NCBI RefSeq assembly: GCF_016427555.1
Contig: NZ_JAELVS010000001.1
Coordinates: 1,488,001-1,552,000, forward strand
Source of the DNA: Marinobacter litoralis
GTDB lineage: Bacteria > Pseudomonadota > Gammaproteobacteria > Pseudomonadales > Oleiphilaceae
Reading direction: 5' to 3'
Length of the DNA stretch: 64,000 nucleotides
Shown here: piece after piece, positions 18,837 through 30,150 of the stretch
How positions within the stretch are numbered: the stretch's first letter is position 1
Layout of the letters: the number at the start of each line of letters is the position of its first letter
The notes under the pieces: model-generated
The model's database searches: none
Told to the model about the DNA's origin: nothing
What the model saw: the letters and a program-made list of their open reading frames with translations, nothing else
Program-made: the position numbers and the translations under genes

Positions 18837-20282
18837 TTATTGAGGTTCACGCTGGTGCCAATCGGTCACCTGCTGGAATTGATGGGCCGCGTTCAGCAAA
18901 CGGGCTTCTGAGAAGTAATCCCCGATAATCTGCAAACCAACGGGCAAGCCGTCAACAAAACCGGCGGGCACAGATATGGCCGGAATCCCCGCCAGGTTAA
19001 TGGCGATGGTGAACACGTCTTCCAGATACATCGTCACCGGGTCTGTGGTCTTCTCGCCCTGAACGAATGCAGGGGAGGGCGACACCGGGCTCATCATCAC
19101 GTCCACTTCTTTGAACGCATTAATGAAGTCCTGCTGAATCAGGCGGCGAACCTTCTGCGCCTTCAGGTAATAGGCGTCAAAGTAACCGGCTGACAACGCG
19201 TAGCTGCCCACCAGAATCCGGCGCTTAACCTCGTTGCCGAAGCCTTCCGCCCGGGTGCGGGTGTACATGTCCATCAGATCTTTCGGGTTGTCGCAGCGAT
19301 AGCCGTAACGCGCGCCGTCAAAACGGGACAGGTTGGCAGAAGCTTCTGCCGGTGCAATCACGTAGTAAGCGGCGATGGCCAGCTTGGCGTTGGGCAGAGA
19401 AACCTCTTTAACCGTTGCGCCCAGCTTCTCGTATTCACGCACTGCATTGCGAACCTGCTCTTCCATAGCGGGCGACAGCTGCTCGCTGAAATACTCCTTC
19501 GGCAGACCAATTTTCAGGCCCTTCAGAGGCTCGTTCAGTGTCGCGGTGTAGTCTGGCACCTCGCGGTCGATGCAGGTGGAGTCTTTTGGATCGAACCCCG
19601 CCATCACATTCATCATCAACGCAGCATCTTCCGCCGTGCGCGTCATCGGGCCGCCTTGGTCCAATGATGAAGCAAACGCGATCATGCCGTAACGGGAAAC
19701 CCGGCCATAGGTCGGCTTCAAACCGGTAATGCCGCACAACGCAGCAGGCTGGCGGATGGAGCCGCCAGTGTCAGTGCCCGTTGCTGCAGGCACCAAACGC
19801 GCCGCAACAGCCGCCGCAGAACCGCCGGAAGAACCACCGGGAACGCGCTTGTCGCCCCACGGATTGGTTACCGCGCCAAAGAAACTGGATTCGTTGGAAG
19901 ACCCCATGGCGAATTCGTCCATGTTGGTCTTGCCCAGACAAACCGCGCCAGCGGCTTTAAAGTTTGCCGTCACCGTGGCGTCGTAAGGCGGTACAAAGTT
20001 CTCCAGCATCTTCGAGCCACAAGTGGTGCGAACACCGTTGGTGCAGAAAATGTCCTTGTGCGCAAACGGAACCCCGGTCCAGGCCGTCGCCTTGCCGGCC
20101 GCCCGCATCGCGTCCGCTGCTTTGGCTTCCGCCAAAGCCTGTTCTTCGGAGATGGTGATGAAACTGTTGTACTTGCCGTCTTCACTCTTCAGACGGTCGA
20201 GGAACTGTTGCGTCAGCTCCACGCTTGAAATCTTCCCGCTCTCCAGCTCTTTGGAAAGCTCTGCTACGGATTTGTTGTGCAT
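18837..20282 (-). CDS. gatA: Asp-tRNA(Asn)/Glu-tRNA(Gln) amidotransferase subunit A
   Basis: Amidase-signature glutaminase subunit that releases ammonia for GatB. The catalytic lysine is in PFAHKDIFC and the serine-rich loop is [15 protein letters not shown], with the nucleophile in [12 protein letters not shown]. From the ATG at 20282 the length is 481 residues; an adjacent ATG at 20285 is equally possible, and AGGA lies 6 nt before the chosen one. gatB follows after 22 nt. Confidence 0.96.
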   Translation of the reverse strand: MHNKSVAELSKELESGKISSVELTQQFLDRLKSEDGKYNSFITISEEQALAEAKAADAMRAAGKATAWTGVPFAHKDIFCTNGVRTTCGSKMLENFVPPYDATVTANFKAAGAVCLGKTNMDEFAMGSSNESSFFGAVTNPWGDKRVPGGSSGGSAAAVAARLVPAATGTDTGGSIRQPAALCGITGLKPTYGRVSRYGMIAFASSLDQGGPMTRTAEDAALMMNVMAGFDPKDSTCIDREVPDYTATLNEPLKGLKIGLPKEYFSEQLSPAMEEQVRNAVREYEKLGATVKEVSLPNAKLAIAAYYVIAPAEASANLSRFDGARYGYRCDNPKDLMDMYTRTRAEGFGNEVKRRILVGSYALSAGYFDAYYLKAQKVRRLIQQDFINAFKEVDVMMSPVSPSPAFVQGEKTTDPVTMYLEDVFTIAINLAGIPAISVPAGFVDGLPVGLQIIGDYFSEARLLNAAHQFQQVTDWHQREPQ

Positions 20283-20355
20283 CATCAATCCTGAAATCTT
20301 TGATGGTCAGAAAGTAGGCCGGATAAAAGGCCGTGGCTGCTAAACTCGAACCGAA

Positions 20356-20643
20356 TCACTCAATAACCTTGGGCACCAGATACAGCCCGTCCTCGGTCGC
20401 CGGCGCAATCGCCTGAAAGGCTTCCCGCTGATTGGTTTCGGTAACTTCGTCCGCGCGCAAACGCTGAACCGCATCCAACGGATGCGCCATCGGCTCCACG
20501 GCTTCTGTATCCGCAGCGCTTAATTGATCAACCAGATCCAGAATATTGCCCAGATCTTTCTCCAGAGCCGAAACCTGCTCGTCATCCACTTTGATGCGGG
20601 CGAGCACGGCAACTTTTTCAATGTCCTCGCGGGAAATGCTCAT
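20356..20643 (-). CDS. gatC: Asp-tRNA(Asn)/Glu-tRNA(Gln) amidotransferase subunit C
   Basis: A 95-residue stabilising subunit that belts GatA and GatB together. The N-terminal EDIEKVAVLARIKVDD and the C-terminal LRADEVTETNQREA are family features. It has a strong GGAGG binding site and is first in the operon, separated from gatA by 73 nt. Confidence 0.94.
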   Translation of the reverse strand: MSISREDIEKVAVLARIKVDDEQVSALEKDLGNILDLVDQLSAADTEAVEPMAHPLDAVQRLRADEVTETNQREAFQAIAPATEDGLYLVPKVIE

Positions 20644-20738
20644 GTTGCCTCCAATAAAGCATGTGTGAATACAATTTAATGCAATGATGCCCGGACGCTC
20701 GGCTGCGGCTGTTTATGAGTGCACCTGCGATGTCCGGG

Positions 20739-20851
20739 GATGCCTTGGGGAACTGCTTTCCAAAAATGTGCGCAGCCATGGATGGCGGAGCAGAAGCGCC
20801 ACACGGATGTGCCGAAGGAGCGGTTTTTGGAAAGCAGTTCCCCAAGGCATC
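20739..20851 (-). repeat. Palindromic element R8 (type A)
   Basis: A 113-bp element with perfect 28-bp arms starting GATGCCTTGGGGAACTGC. In one core hairpin the loop has changed (CACA-TCCG-TGTG) while the stem is kept. It lies in the 396-bp gap between gatC (minus) and mreB (plus), which diverge, so it is upstream of both. The rest of the gap probably holds the two promoters, but none could be assigned. Confidence 0.9.
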
Positions 20852-20940
20852 GTTGCACCTGTTGAAAACAAGCCGGATATATTAGCAGAAACCTGCCGCA
20901 GATTGGCCCCGAAACAACCCATAAAATGTGCAATTAGTAA

Positions 20941-22083
<1,143 letters not shown>

Positions 22084-22103
22084 TCCCGTGAGGGGAGCTC
22101 ACC

Positions 22104-22982
22104 ATTAAAACCATCTTCGTTCAGGGGCCGATACCCGGCTTCAGACTCCTCCTAGTCATACTGTTATCGGCAGCGTTAATCGCTGCCGATAGCCGTTCTG
22201 ACAGACTGTCGATTGTTCGTAGCTCCATCGAGACAGGGTTGGCCCCCATCTACTGGTTCGGCAACTTGCCTGCCCGATTGGGGAATTGGATCGAGGGCTC
22301 ACTCGAAGACCACGAAGATCTGCAGAAGAAAAACGAAGAACTGCAAACCCGCCTTCTTATTCTGGAACGAAGGGCGCTGAAGTACGCCGCTCTTGCCTCC
22401 GAGAACAACGAACTCCGCCGCTTAATGAACTCTGCCGAAGTGCTGGACGATCGCGTTATTGTGGGTGAAGTTGTCGGCATTTCTCCGGATCCGTATACCC
22501 ACGAAATTGTCATCAACAAAGGTCAGAGCGACGGCATTACCGTCGGGCAGGCGGTGTTGGATGCCGCGGGGCTGATGGGGCAGGTGGTCCAGACAAGCCA
22601 GTTTACCTCGCGCGTGCTGTTGGTGTCTGACAGCAGTCACGCGGTACCCGTGGAAGTCCTGCGCAACGGTCTGCGCGCAATCCTTCTCGGTAGCGGTCAG
22701 CCCAATACCCTGGATCTGGTACACGTACCGGATACCGCGGATATTCGTGAAGGCGATGTGTTGGTCAGTTCGGGTCTTGGGGGCCGATTCCCGTCTGGTT
22801 ACCCGGTGGCAGAGATTACAGAAATCGTTAAAGAGCCGGGAGAACCGTTTGTTACGATCGGCGCTGCGCCGAAAGCGCGCTTGAATCAAAGTCGCCTTGT
22901 TCTGGTAGTCTTCCAGCCGGAAACCCGGCATGACGAAGAACCGGTAAGTGAGCAGGTTCCGGATGAAGGGGAGGCGCCCTGA
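22104..22982 (+). CDS. mreC: Rod shape-determining protein MreC (apparent ATT start)
   Basis: Periplasmic scaffold of the elongation complex. Homology begins well before the first conventional start: the frame reads IKTIFVQGPIPGFRLLLVI, the normal MreC cytoplasmic tail and membrane anchor, but the only start-like codon after the in-frame TGA at 22089 is ATT at 22104. A strong AGGGGAG lies 6 nt before it. This gives 292 residues with a membrane helix near 14-32, a coiled coil near 65-110 and the beta-domain core. A TTG at 22239 would remove the membrane anchor, so it is not credible as the only start. mreD overlaps the stop by 1 nt. Confidence 0.85.
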   Translation: MKTIFVQGPIPGFRLLLVILLSAALIAADSRSDRLSIVRSSIETGLAPIYWFGNLPARLGNWIEGSLEDHEDLQKKNEELQTRLLILERRALKYAALASENNELRRLMNSAEVLDDRVIVGEVVGISPDPYTHEIVINKGQSDGITVGQAVLDAAGLMGQVVQTSQFTSRVLLVSDSSHAVPVEVLRNGLRAILLGSGQPNTLDLVHVPDTADIREGDVLVSSGLGGRFPSGYPVAEITEIVKEPGEPFVTIGAAPKARLNQSRLVLVVFQPETRHDEEPVSEQVPDEGEAP

Positions 22983-23458
22983 TGCTGTCAGTCATCAGTT
23001 ATCCACTGTTTTTAATCTCGGTACTGATATCGCTGGTTCTGAGTATCTCCATGTTTCCTGTGGGGTGGTTCGAGTTCCGGCCTGAGTGGTTGGGTCTGGT
23101 GGTGTTTTACTGGACGTTCAGGGCGCCGGCTCAGTTTGGCGTGATCTTGGCCTGGTGTCTGGGATTGCTGCTGGATACCCTGGAATCGACCCCTCTGGGT
23201 GTGAATGCGGTGGGCATGGCGCTGATCGCCTTTCTGGTATTGACCGTGCACCAGCGTCTTCGCATGTACCCGCTGCCGCAACAATGTCTCATGGTGTTTC
23301 TGTTGCTGGGCATCAATCAGATGCTCGTGCATTTTATCAAGCAATTGGTGGGTGCTGAGAATATCGGTTTCAGCTATTTGTGGCCGGCCGTAACCAGTGC
23401 CTTGATCTGGCCGTTGCTCAGCAGCGTGCTGGACCATATCAATCGAAAACTGGGGTAA
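22982..23458 (+). CDS. mreD: Rod shape-determining protein MreD
   Basis: A 158-residue inner-membrane protein with about five hydrophobic helices, the third member of mreBCD. Its family is poorly conserved in sequence; the hydrophobic pattern, the PVGWFEFRPEWLGLVVFYW opening and the position 1 nt into the mreC stop (TGATG) support the call. Confidence 0.92.
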   Translation: MLSVISYPLFLISVLISLVLSISMFPVGWFEFRPEWLGLVVFYWTFRAPAQFGVILAWCLGLLLDTLESTPLGVNAVGMALIAFLVLTVHQRLRMYPLPQQCLMVFLLLGINQMLVHFIKQLVGAENIGFSYLWPAVTSALIWPLLSSVLDHINRKLG

Positions 23459-23464
23459 ACCAAT

Positions 23465-24067
23465 ATGCCTGATCTGATTCTTGCTTCCGCCTCTCCCCGG
23501 CGCGCTGAATTGCTTCTGCAGATAGGCTTGAAATTTCATGTACAACCGGCGGATATCGATGAAACTCCCGCCTCACTGGAAACGCCTGAACACTACGTAG
23601 AGCGCCTGGCTCGGGAAAAAGCCTTGTGTGTTGCCCGGGAACACCCGGAAAAGTTGGTGTTGGGCTCAGATACCTCGGTGATCCACAACGAAGAGATACT
23701 GGGAAAACCCGAGACCCCCGAGCAGGCCGTGGCCATGCTGCAGGCGCTATCGGGCAGCACGCATCAGGTGTTAACGGCGGTAGCGCTGGCGCACAATAAG
23801 GAGTGCTGGTCCCGGGTTGTGGTCACGGATGTGACGTTCCGGGAGCTGGAAGCTGAAGAAATTCGCGCCTACGTGGCGAGCGGCGAGCCTATGGACAAAG
23901 CGGGCGGCTATGGCATACAGGGGCTGGGTGGCATTTTTGTCAGTTCGATCAAGGGTAGTTACAGTGCGGTGGTGGGGCTCCCACTTCAGGAAACCGCCGT
24001 TTTGCTTGCTCAAGCGGGCCACCCGGTGAACCAGTACTGGCCGAGCACTAAGGAGAGTCAGCGATGA
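23465..24067 (+). CDS. maf: Maf-like nucleoside triphosphate pyrophosphatase (YhdE type)
   Basis: A 200-residue house-cleaning enzyme that hydrolyses dTTP, UTP or modified nucleotides. It shows SASPRR near residue 8, the LAREKA motif and VLGSDTSV, followed by DKAGGYGIQGLGG. It lies 6 nt after mreD and overlaps rng by 4 nt, the usual mreBCD-maf-rng order. Confidence 0.94.
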   Translation: MPDLILASASPRRAELLLQIGLKFHVQPADIDETPASLETPEHYVERLAREKALCVAREHPEKLVLGSDTSVIHNEEILGKPETPEQAVAMLQALSGSTHQVLTAVALAHNKECWSRVVVTDVTFRELEAEEIRAYVASGEPMDKAGGYGIQGLGGIFVSSIKGSYSAVVGLPLQETAVLLAQAGHPVNQYWPSTKESQR

Positions 24068-25545
24068 GTGAAGAAATCCTGATCAACGTAACGCCGGTGG
24101 AAACCCGGGTGGCGCTGGTCGAAAACGGCATGTTGCAAGAAGCCTACATCGAGCGAACCAGCCGCAAAGGTATTGTCGGCAATATCTACAAAGGCAAAGT
24201 GGTTCGAGTGTTGCCCGGCATGGAGGCCGCGTTCGTGGATATCGGCCTAGAACGGGCTGCGTTTATTCATGCTTCGGATGTTGTTGCCAGTCAGCCCGCT
24301 GCAGACGACGAGGGTGAGGGGCCTAGAGTGGTTCCTGATATCCGTACCCTGTTGAGGGAAGGCCAGTCATTAGTTGTTCAGGTAACGAAAGATCCGATCG
24401 GCACAAAAGGGGCGCGCCTGACCACGCAATTGTCGGTGCCGTCACGGTATTTGGTGTTTATGCCCGGGGTGAAACACATTGGTATCTCCCAGCGCATCGA
24501 AGACGATAGCGAGCGTGCCCGCCTGAAATCGATCGTTGAAGAAGCCGCGGCCGAGCATCAGGAGGTGGATGGTGGTTACATCATCCGCACCGCAGCCGAA
24601 GGTGCACAGGCGGAAGAGCTCATCGCCGACATGGTGTATCTGCATCGGTTGAGCCAGTCGGTGCATGAGCGCATCAACAAAGCACCGGCTCCTTCTGCGG
24701 TGTACCAGGATCTACCGCTGTTTATTCGCACCATCCGGGACCTGATTCGCCCGCAAACTGAAAAAGTACGGATCGATAGCCGGGAGAGTTATCAGCGGGT
24801 GATGGATTTCGTGCATGAGTTTGTCACTGAATTCGCGGATAAAGTGGAGTATTACCCCGGCGAACGCCCCATTTTTGATCTGTATTCCGTAGAAGACGAA
24901 ATTCAGAAAGCGCTCAGCCGCAAAGTGCAGCTCAAATCCGGCGGTTACGTGATCATCGATCAAACCGAAGCGATGACCACCATCGACATCAACACCGGTG
25001 CTTTTGTCGGGCATCGGAATCTGGAAGAAACCATCTTCAAGACCAATCTTGAAGCTGCGCGTTCGATTAGTCGCCAGCTGAGACTGCGCAACCTCGGCGG
25101 TATCATCATCATTGACTTCATCGACATGGACGACACGGAGCATCAAAGGCAGGTGCTCCGAATGCTCGAGAAAATGCTTGAGCGCGATCATGCGAAAACC
25201 AAAATTACAGGTGTTTCCGAGCTGGGCTTGGTAGAAATGACTCGAAAGCGCACCACGGAAAGCCTCGGGCAGGTGTTGTGCGAGCCGTGCCCGATCTGTG
25301 ATGGCCGCGGCTTCCTGAAAACCTCTGAAACCGTGTGCTACGAGATTTTCCGTGAGATCCTTCGGGTCAATCGGGTTTACGAGGCGGAGAGCTATCTGGT
25401 GATGGCCTCCCAGAACGTGGTAGACCGGCTGCTTGATGAAGAATCCGATAACGTGGCGGACCTCGAAACCTTCATCAAAAAGACCATCCGATTCCAGGTT
25501 GAGCCTTTTTACAGCCAGGAGCAGTATGATGTGGTCCTGCTCTGA
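24064..25545 (+). CDS. rng: Ribonuclease G
   Basis: A 493-residue endoribonuclease of the RNase E/G family that matures 16S rRNA and degrades mRNA. An S1 domain (about residues 38-128) is followed by the catalytic region with the metal-binding aspartates in TTIDINTGAF and IIIDFIDMDD, and the zinc-link CEPCPICDGRG. It lacks the long C-terminal scaffold of RNase E. It is coupled to maf by a 4-nt overlap. Confidence 0.96.
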   Translation: MSEEILINVTPVETRVALVENGMLQEAYIERTSRKGIVGNIYKGKVVRVLPGMEAAFVDIGLERAAFIHASDVVASQPAADDEGEGPRVVPDIRTLLREGQSLVVQVTKDPIGTKGARLTTQLSVPSRYLVFMPGVKHIGISQRIEDDSERARLKSIVEEAAAEHQEVDGGYIIRTAAEGAQAEELIADMVYLHRLSQSVHERINKAPAPSAVYQDLPLFIRTIRDLIRPQTEKVRIDSRESYQRVMDFVHEFVTEFADKVEYYPGERPIFDLYSVEDEIQKALSRKVQLKSGGYVIIDQTEAMTTIDINTGAFVGHRNLEETIFKTNLEAARSISRQLRLRNLGGIIIIDFIDMDDTEHQRQVLRMLEKMLERDHAKTKITGVSELGLVEMTRKRTTESLGQVLCEPCPICDGRGFLKTSETVCYEIFREILRVNRVYEAESYLVMASQNVVDRLLDEESDNVADLETFIKKTIRFQVEPFYSQEQYDVVLL

Positions 25546-25586
25546 TACCTGAGCGGTTCAGTATTTCAAGGGGCTGACCGATAACG

Positions 25587-28500
25587 ATGTCGATCCGCGA
25601 TGAAGGCAGTGTTCAGGCAAATACGCCCCCCGGAGGGTTGGTCGGCCGTGTTCTGACGGGCATCGCTTCATGCGTGTGGTGGGCGTTGCTGGTTTGCTTG
25701 GTTTTGCTTGCTTTGTACGCGGGCATTGGCCGTCAGCTCACCGCCAATATTGATCAATTCTCGGATCGAACCGCTCGCATCCTCTCCGAACAGACCGGCT
25801 TCGAGGTAAGCATCGGCCGTCTGTCGTCTTCCTGGCAGTGGCTCAATCCCTCGATCACCGCCAACGAAATCCTTGTGCGTCACCCAGGCACCGGGAAGGT
25901 GGTGGCAGATCTTGAGCACCTGAGCGCCAAGCTGGATTTCTTGTCGTCGTTAATGCGTTTTCGTATCGTTTTCGAAAATTTCGAAGCCGATGAGCTATCG
26001 CTCACACTGACCCGTTCCGTCATTCCCGGTGATGCCAATCCTGTTGAAGAGTTACTGCAAAAACCCGTAACAAAGGGCCATAGCCTGCAAAAGTGGCTGG
26101 ATTACGCCGGTACCTGGTTATCGGATCCGGAAGTGCGGATCACCCGCGTCAGCCTGACCCTGGATGACGGCAAAGACCACTTGCGCCACATTGATATTCC
26201 CCAGTTGGACTTGCTGTATCGACGGGGCTTGTTTCAGGCGGCGGGCCGCGCGATGCAAAGTGGCACGGCCACGCAGCTGGCCAGTTTCGCCTTGGTCGGG
26301 CAACACTTTTTTCGCGGTGATTTTACCGGCCAGCTCTATCTGGACGTGGATTCCGGGCGTTTGTTTGACGGGCTGGTGGATGATTTGAGCTGGAGAGGCA
26401 TTCGATTAGAAGGCTTCGATCTGGGAGGAAAAGCCTGGCTGACTTTCGAAGAGGGCGAGCTTCAACAAGTTCAGGGCCGGGTAGAAACTCCGTATTTGCA
26501 GCTGGGTGTCAACACGCAGTCACTGGCACCGCTGGAGCATATTCACGCAAGATTCGGTTGGCGACGCGGTGAGGCATTTATGCTGCAGGAGCTGCAGTGG
26601 CAATGGGCCGGAGATGTCGTTCAACCGTTCAGTTTCCGAATTCAGCCTCACGATTCGGGTACCGCGATTGTGGCCGATGCGCTGCCACTAGAGCCGCTCA
26701 GAAGGTTGGTGCTGGATCTTCAGCTGTTGCCGAACGTTGCCAATCAGGCTCTGGAGCATTACCGCCCGCAGGGCTATGTCGATGACATGCTGTTGCTGTT
26801 GCCAGAACAGGCTGCAGACTTCAGTTTGTCCGGGCAATTGCGCGACGTCAGTGCGCAAGCGTGGCAGGGCACGCCAGCGGCAACGGGGCTGGAGGGATAT
26901 TTTGAGTTGTCGGCGCAAGCAGGCTATGTGGAATTGGATGCCGCCGCCCCGGTCACGTTGGGTTTTCCTTTCTTGTTTATCGATGATTGGACGTTTGACT
27001 CAATGACCGGACGGGTGTCCTGGTTAAAAGAAGGCTCCGTTGTTCGGGTTTTCGCCGATGATCTTCAATTTGGATATCAGCAGGACACGGTTATCACCGG
27101 CGCGTTTGACCTGAAGCTCGATGGTCAGGGTGAAGATAATCTTGGCTTGCGGGTGGGCGTGGAAAACGGTTCAGCGGATATGCTGGCGGCTTTTGTCCCG
27201 GTGCACGCGGTGGATAAAGGTCTTTACGAGTGGTTGTCTACCCGGATTGAACAGGCAGTGATTCGTAACGGCGAATACTATGGTCATGGCCGAATTGGCT
27301 CCGATGCGCCTGCCGGATCCTTCGTATCGTCCATGTGGTATGAATTCGAGAAAGGGAGGGTTCGCTACGACGACCAATGGCCAGTCGTAACCGGGGCTGA
27401 AGGGAGGGTAGAGGTTCAGAACGGTGATACTTTGGTAACCCTCAAACAGGCGACCACCGGCGGTTTGGCGGTTGATTCCGCTGAGGTTAGGGTGGTGCCC
27501 GGGGCGGCCGAACAACCTGCTCGCATTCAGATCGCGACCTCAGCGCCGGTTTCCGGCGAATCGGTGTCCTGGTGGTTAGCGAACAGCCCGCTCGCAGAGA
27601 TGGGAGGGGCTGCTCTGACGGATGCCAACATTCGTGGCCAGTTCCAGCTTGGCCTGGATATTGATTTGCCTTTGAGTGACGCACAGCCAGTTGTTGAAGC
27701 CAACGTAAAAACCGAAGGGGCGGAGTTCGCGCTTTCCGAGGCCGGGCTGGCGTGGCGTAATATCAGCGCCGATCTGACCTACCACACAGAAACCGGCTTT
27801 GAAGGTGGACCGGTTACTACGGAGTTTCTGGGGCAGCCGGCAAGCCTCTGGTTCGGCCATAACCGTCAGGACAATGTATTGCACATCCAGCAATCCGGCC
27901 GCCTGCAGCTGCCCGATTTTCTGCAGCAGTTTGACTTTGGAATCGACACTTCGTTGGGCTTGAATGGCTCGCTGGAATACAACGCCGGGCTGACAGTCGG
28001 AGCCGACGGGGTATCTCCGATTTCAATGACGTCTGATCTGCTCGGGCTGGCGGTTGATTGGCCGGCCCCCCAAGGCAAAGACGCCCTGGATACCGCTCAG
28101 CTTGAAGTAGCGATCGATCCCTTTGTTGACGAGGGGGTTCAGGTGACGGGCACATGGACCGACCGGTTGGCGTTTGATTTGAACCTGAGAGAAGGCGGCG
28201 TGGACCTGACGTTTGACCACTTGTTCCTGGGCGACAACCGGCTTTCCGACATTGAGATAAGTGCTCTGGATCTTGGGGATCGCTGGGTGGTGAATACCGA
28301 ATCCGAACGGGCTGTCGGCCGAGTGGTGATTCCGGATGATGGCGGCATTGTCGAGGTGGATCTGCAGAGCCTGAGTCTAAGCCGCCAAGCAGAAGGTGGT
28401 CACCCGGAGGAGCCGTTGTTGACGCTGGAGCAACAATTGGAAGCCTTCCGGCAACTGGACATCGGCAGCTGGCCGAACATCAATGGGCAGATCGCGGCCT

Positions 28501-29297
28501 TGACCATTGGCGGCAAGCCTGCCGGGCGCTGGGCGTTGAAGCTTCGCCCCGAAGAGCATCAATTGAACGTAACCGGTATCGAAGGTCAGGTAGGGTCTTT
28601 GGCGCTGACGGGAGATATGGCCTGGCGAATTCTTGATGGCAGGGAGGTGACTCAATTCAAAGGCCAGCTTGCCGGTGGTGCCCTAAAAGATCTAGAGCCC
28701 CTTATCGGAGGTTCGATCCCGTTGAACAACAAAGAAACCACCATTGAGCTGGATGTGGACTGGCCCGGCAGCCCGGCTCGCCTTGAATTAGATCATCTGA
28801 ATGGTCAGGTCAGCATGCGTCTGGATGATGGTGTCATTCTTGAACAGAACAATTCGGCGCAACTGTTCCGGATATTCAATCTCTTGAATACTGACACTTT
28901 GTGGCGCCGCCTGAGCCTGGATTTCTCGGATTTGTATGAGGCGGGCGTTGCCTTTGATGCTATATCGGGGAAGGCCGTTATGACCGATGGTTTGCTCAGC
29001 CTGGATCCTGAACTACAGTTGGTGGGCCCGTCGGGCGCCTTTAAAATCAGCGGCAATACCGACATGGAGAGTGAAGATCTGAATATGCGATTGGTGATGG
29101 TGTTGCCGATTACTCAGAATCTTCCTCTTGCGGCTTTGCTGATGGGGGCCAGTGCACCCATTGGTGGTGCCTTGTTTGTACTGGACAAGATACTCGGGGA
29201 TCCGCTCAGCAAGCTGACCAGTGCCACGTATACGGTCACAGGCAACTGGAGCGATCCGAAGGTTGAGCTAAAAGGTGTGTTTGACACAGGCGAGTAA
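25587..29297 (+). CDS. yhdP: YhdP-family AsmA-like protein
   Basis: A 1236-residue protein anchored by one N-terminal helix (about residues 27-50). The rest is a periplasmic, beta-rich repeat region (DUF3971/AsmA-like), a bridge-like lipid transport protein family in which YhdP helps move phospholipid to the outer membrane. The C-terminal part has GDPLSKLTSATYTVTGNWSD, typical of the family end. It follows rng by 41 nt and precedes the nitrilase gene by 15 nt. Confidence 0.9.
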   Translation: MSIRDEGSVQANTPPGGLVGRVLTGIASCVWWALLVCLVLLALYAGIGRQLTANIDQFSDRTARILSEQTGFEVSIGRLSSSWQWLNPSITANEILVRHPGTGKVVADLEHLSAKLDFLSSLMRFRIVFENFEADELSLTLTRSVIPGDANPVEELLQKPVTKGHSLQKWLDYAGTWLSDPEVRITRVSLTLDDGKDHLRHIDIPQLDLLYRRGLFQAAGRAMQSGTATQLASFALVGQHFFRGDFTGQLYLDVDSGRLFDGLVDDLSWRGIRLEGFDLGGKAWLTFEEGELQQVQGRVETPYLQLGVNTQSLAPLEHIHARFGWRRGEAFMLQELQWQWAGDVVQPFSFRIQPHDSGTAIVADALPLEPLRRLVLDLQLLPNVANQALEHYRPQGYVDDMLLLLPEQAADFSLSGQLRDVSAQAWQGTPAATGLEGYFELSAQAGYVELDAAAPVTLGFPFLFIDDWTFDSMTGRVSWLKEGSVVRVFADDLQFGYQQDTVITGAFDLKLDGQGEDNLGLRVGVENGSADMLAAFVPVHAVDKGLYEWLSTRIEQAVIRNGEYYGHGRIGSDAPAGSFVSSMWYEFEKGRVRYDDQWPVVTGAEGRVEVQNGDTLVTLKQATTGGLAVDSAEVRVVPGAAEQPARIQIATSAPVSGESVSWWLANSPLAEMGGAALTDANIRGQFQLGLDIDLPLSDAQPVVEANVKTEGAEFALSEAGLAWRNISADLTYHTETGFEGGPVTTEFLGQPASLWFGHNRQDNVLHIQQSGRLQLPDFLQQFDFGIDTSLGLNGSLEYNAGLTVGADGVSPISMTSDLLGLAVDWPAPQGKDALDTAQLEVAIDPFVDEGVQVTGTWTDRLAFDLNLREGGVDLTFDHLFLGDNRLSDIEISALDLGDRWVVNTESERAVGRVVIPDDGGIVEVDLQSLSLSRQAEGGHPEEPLLTLEQQLEAFRQLDIGSWPNINGQIAALTIGGKPAGRWALKLRPEEHQLNVTGIEGQVGSLALTGDMAWRILDGREVTQFKGQLAGGALKDLEPLIGGSIPLNNKETTIELDVDWPGSPARLELDHLNGQVSMRLDDGVILEQNNSAQLFRIFNLLNTDTLWRRLSLDFSDLYEAGVAFDAISGKAVMTDGLLSLDPELQLVGPSGAFKISGNTDMESEDLNMRLVMVLPITQNLPLAALLMGASAPIGGALFVLDKILGDPLSKLTSATYTVTGNWSDPKVELKGVFDTGE

Positions 29298-29312
29298 CTG
29301 GGGAGGCAGATA

Positions 29313-30137
29313 ATGACGAAGGTTGCTGCAATTCAGATGGTCAGTGGTCACGATGTAAAAGCCAATCTGGCAGAAGCTGCCCGCTTGTTGAAAGAGGCTG
29401 CCGGGCAGGGTGTGAAGGTCGCAGTGTTGCCTGAAAACTTTGCGGTATTGGCGAGTGGGCAGATGCAGGCCTGCGGCGAGCAGGAGGCGGGTGACATCCC
29501 GGTGGTACGACCTTTTTTGGCGGAACAAGCCCGAACCCTGGGGCTTTGGATTGTGGGCGGTTCCATGCCATTGGCGAGCCGGCCGGATGGCGTTGCGATC
29601 GCGGACCGGGTACGGGCGTGCTGTCTGGTGTATGACGATCAGGGCCGTGAAGTGGCTCGCTACGACAAGATCCATCTGTTCGATGCCATGGTTGAAGATG
29701 CTCACGGCCAATACAAAGAATCCAACGCGTTTGAGCCTGGTGATCAGGTCGTCACCATAGATACGCCAGCGGGCCGGTTAGGTTTGGCGATCTGCTACGA
29801 CCTTCGGTTTCCGGAACTGTTTCGTGCCTTAAGAGCGCAAGGCGCCGAGTGGGTGTGTTTACCCAGCGCCTTTACCTGGCAGACCGGTGATGCCCATTGG
29901 CATGCCTTGATTCGTGCCCGGGCCATCGAGAATCAGGTGTGGGTTGTGGCGCCGGGGCAGGGCGGCCAGAACAGTGAGCGCAGACGCACTTTTGGCCACA
30001 GCCTGGTGTGCGACCCTTGGGGTAAAGTGGTGTCGGAAATAGAAGAAGGCCCGGGGATGGCTCTGGCGAACCTGAATCTGGACTATTTGGAGCAGGTGCG
30101 GGCACGCATGCCGGTGTGGGAGCACCGGCGTTTATAA
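29313..30137 (+). CDS. Nitrilase-family amidohydrolase (deaminated glutathione amidase-like)
   Basis: A 274-residue carbon-nitrogen hydrolase. The Glu-Lys-Cys triad is visible in AVLPENFAV, RYDKIHLFDA and GLAICYDLRFPELFR. Sequence and position beside yhdP match the Nit1/YbeM group, which repairs deaminated glutathione; the substrate is inferred. It is the last gene of the mreB-to-nitrilase run and converges on darP with only 13 bp between. Confidence 0.85.
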   Translation: MTKVAAIQMVSGHDVKANLAEAARLLKEAAGQGVKVAVLPENFAVLASGQMQACGEQEAGDIPVVRPFLAEQARTLGLWIVGGSMPLASRPDGVAIADRVRACCLVYDDQGREVARYDKIHLFDAMVEDAHGQYKESNAFEPGDQVVTIDTPAGRLGLAICYDLRFPELFRALRAQGAEWVCLPSAFTWQTGDAHWHALIRARAIENQVWVVAPGQGGQNSERRRTFGHSLVCDPWGKVVSEIEEGPGMALANLNLDYLEQVRARMPVWEHRRL

Positions 30138-30150
30138 GCCTCCAACAGCG

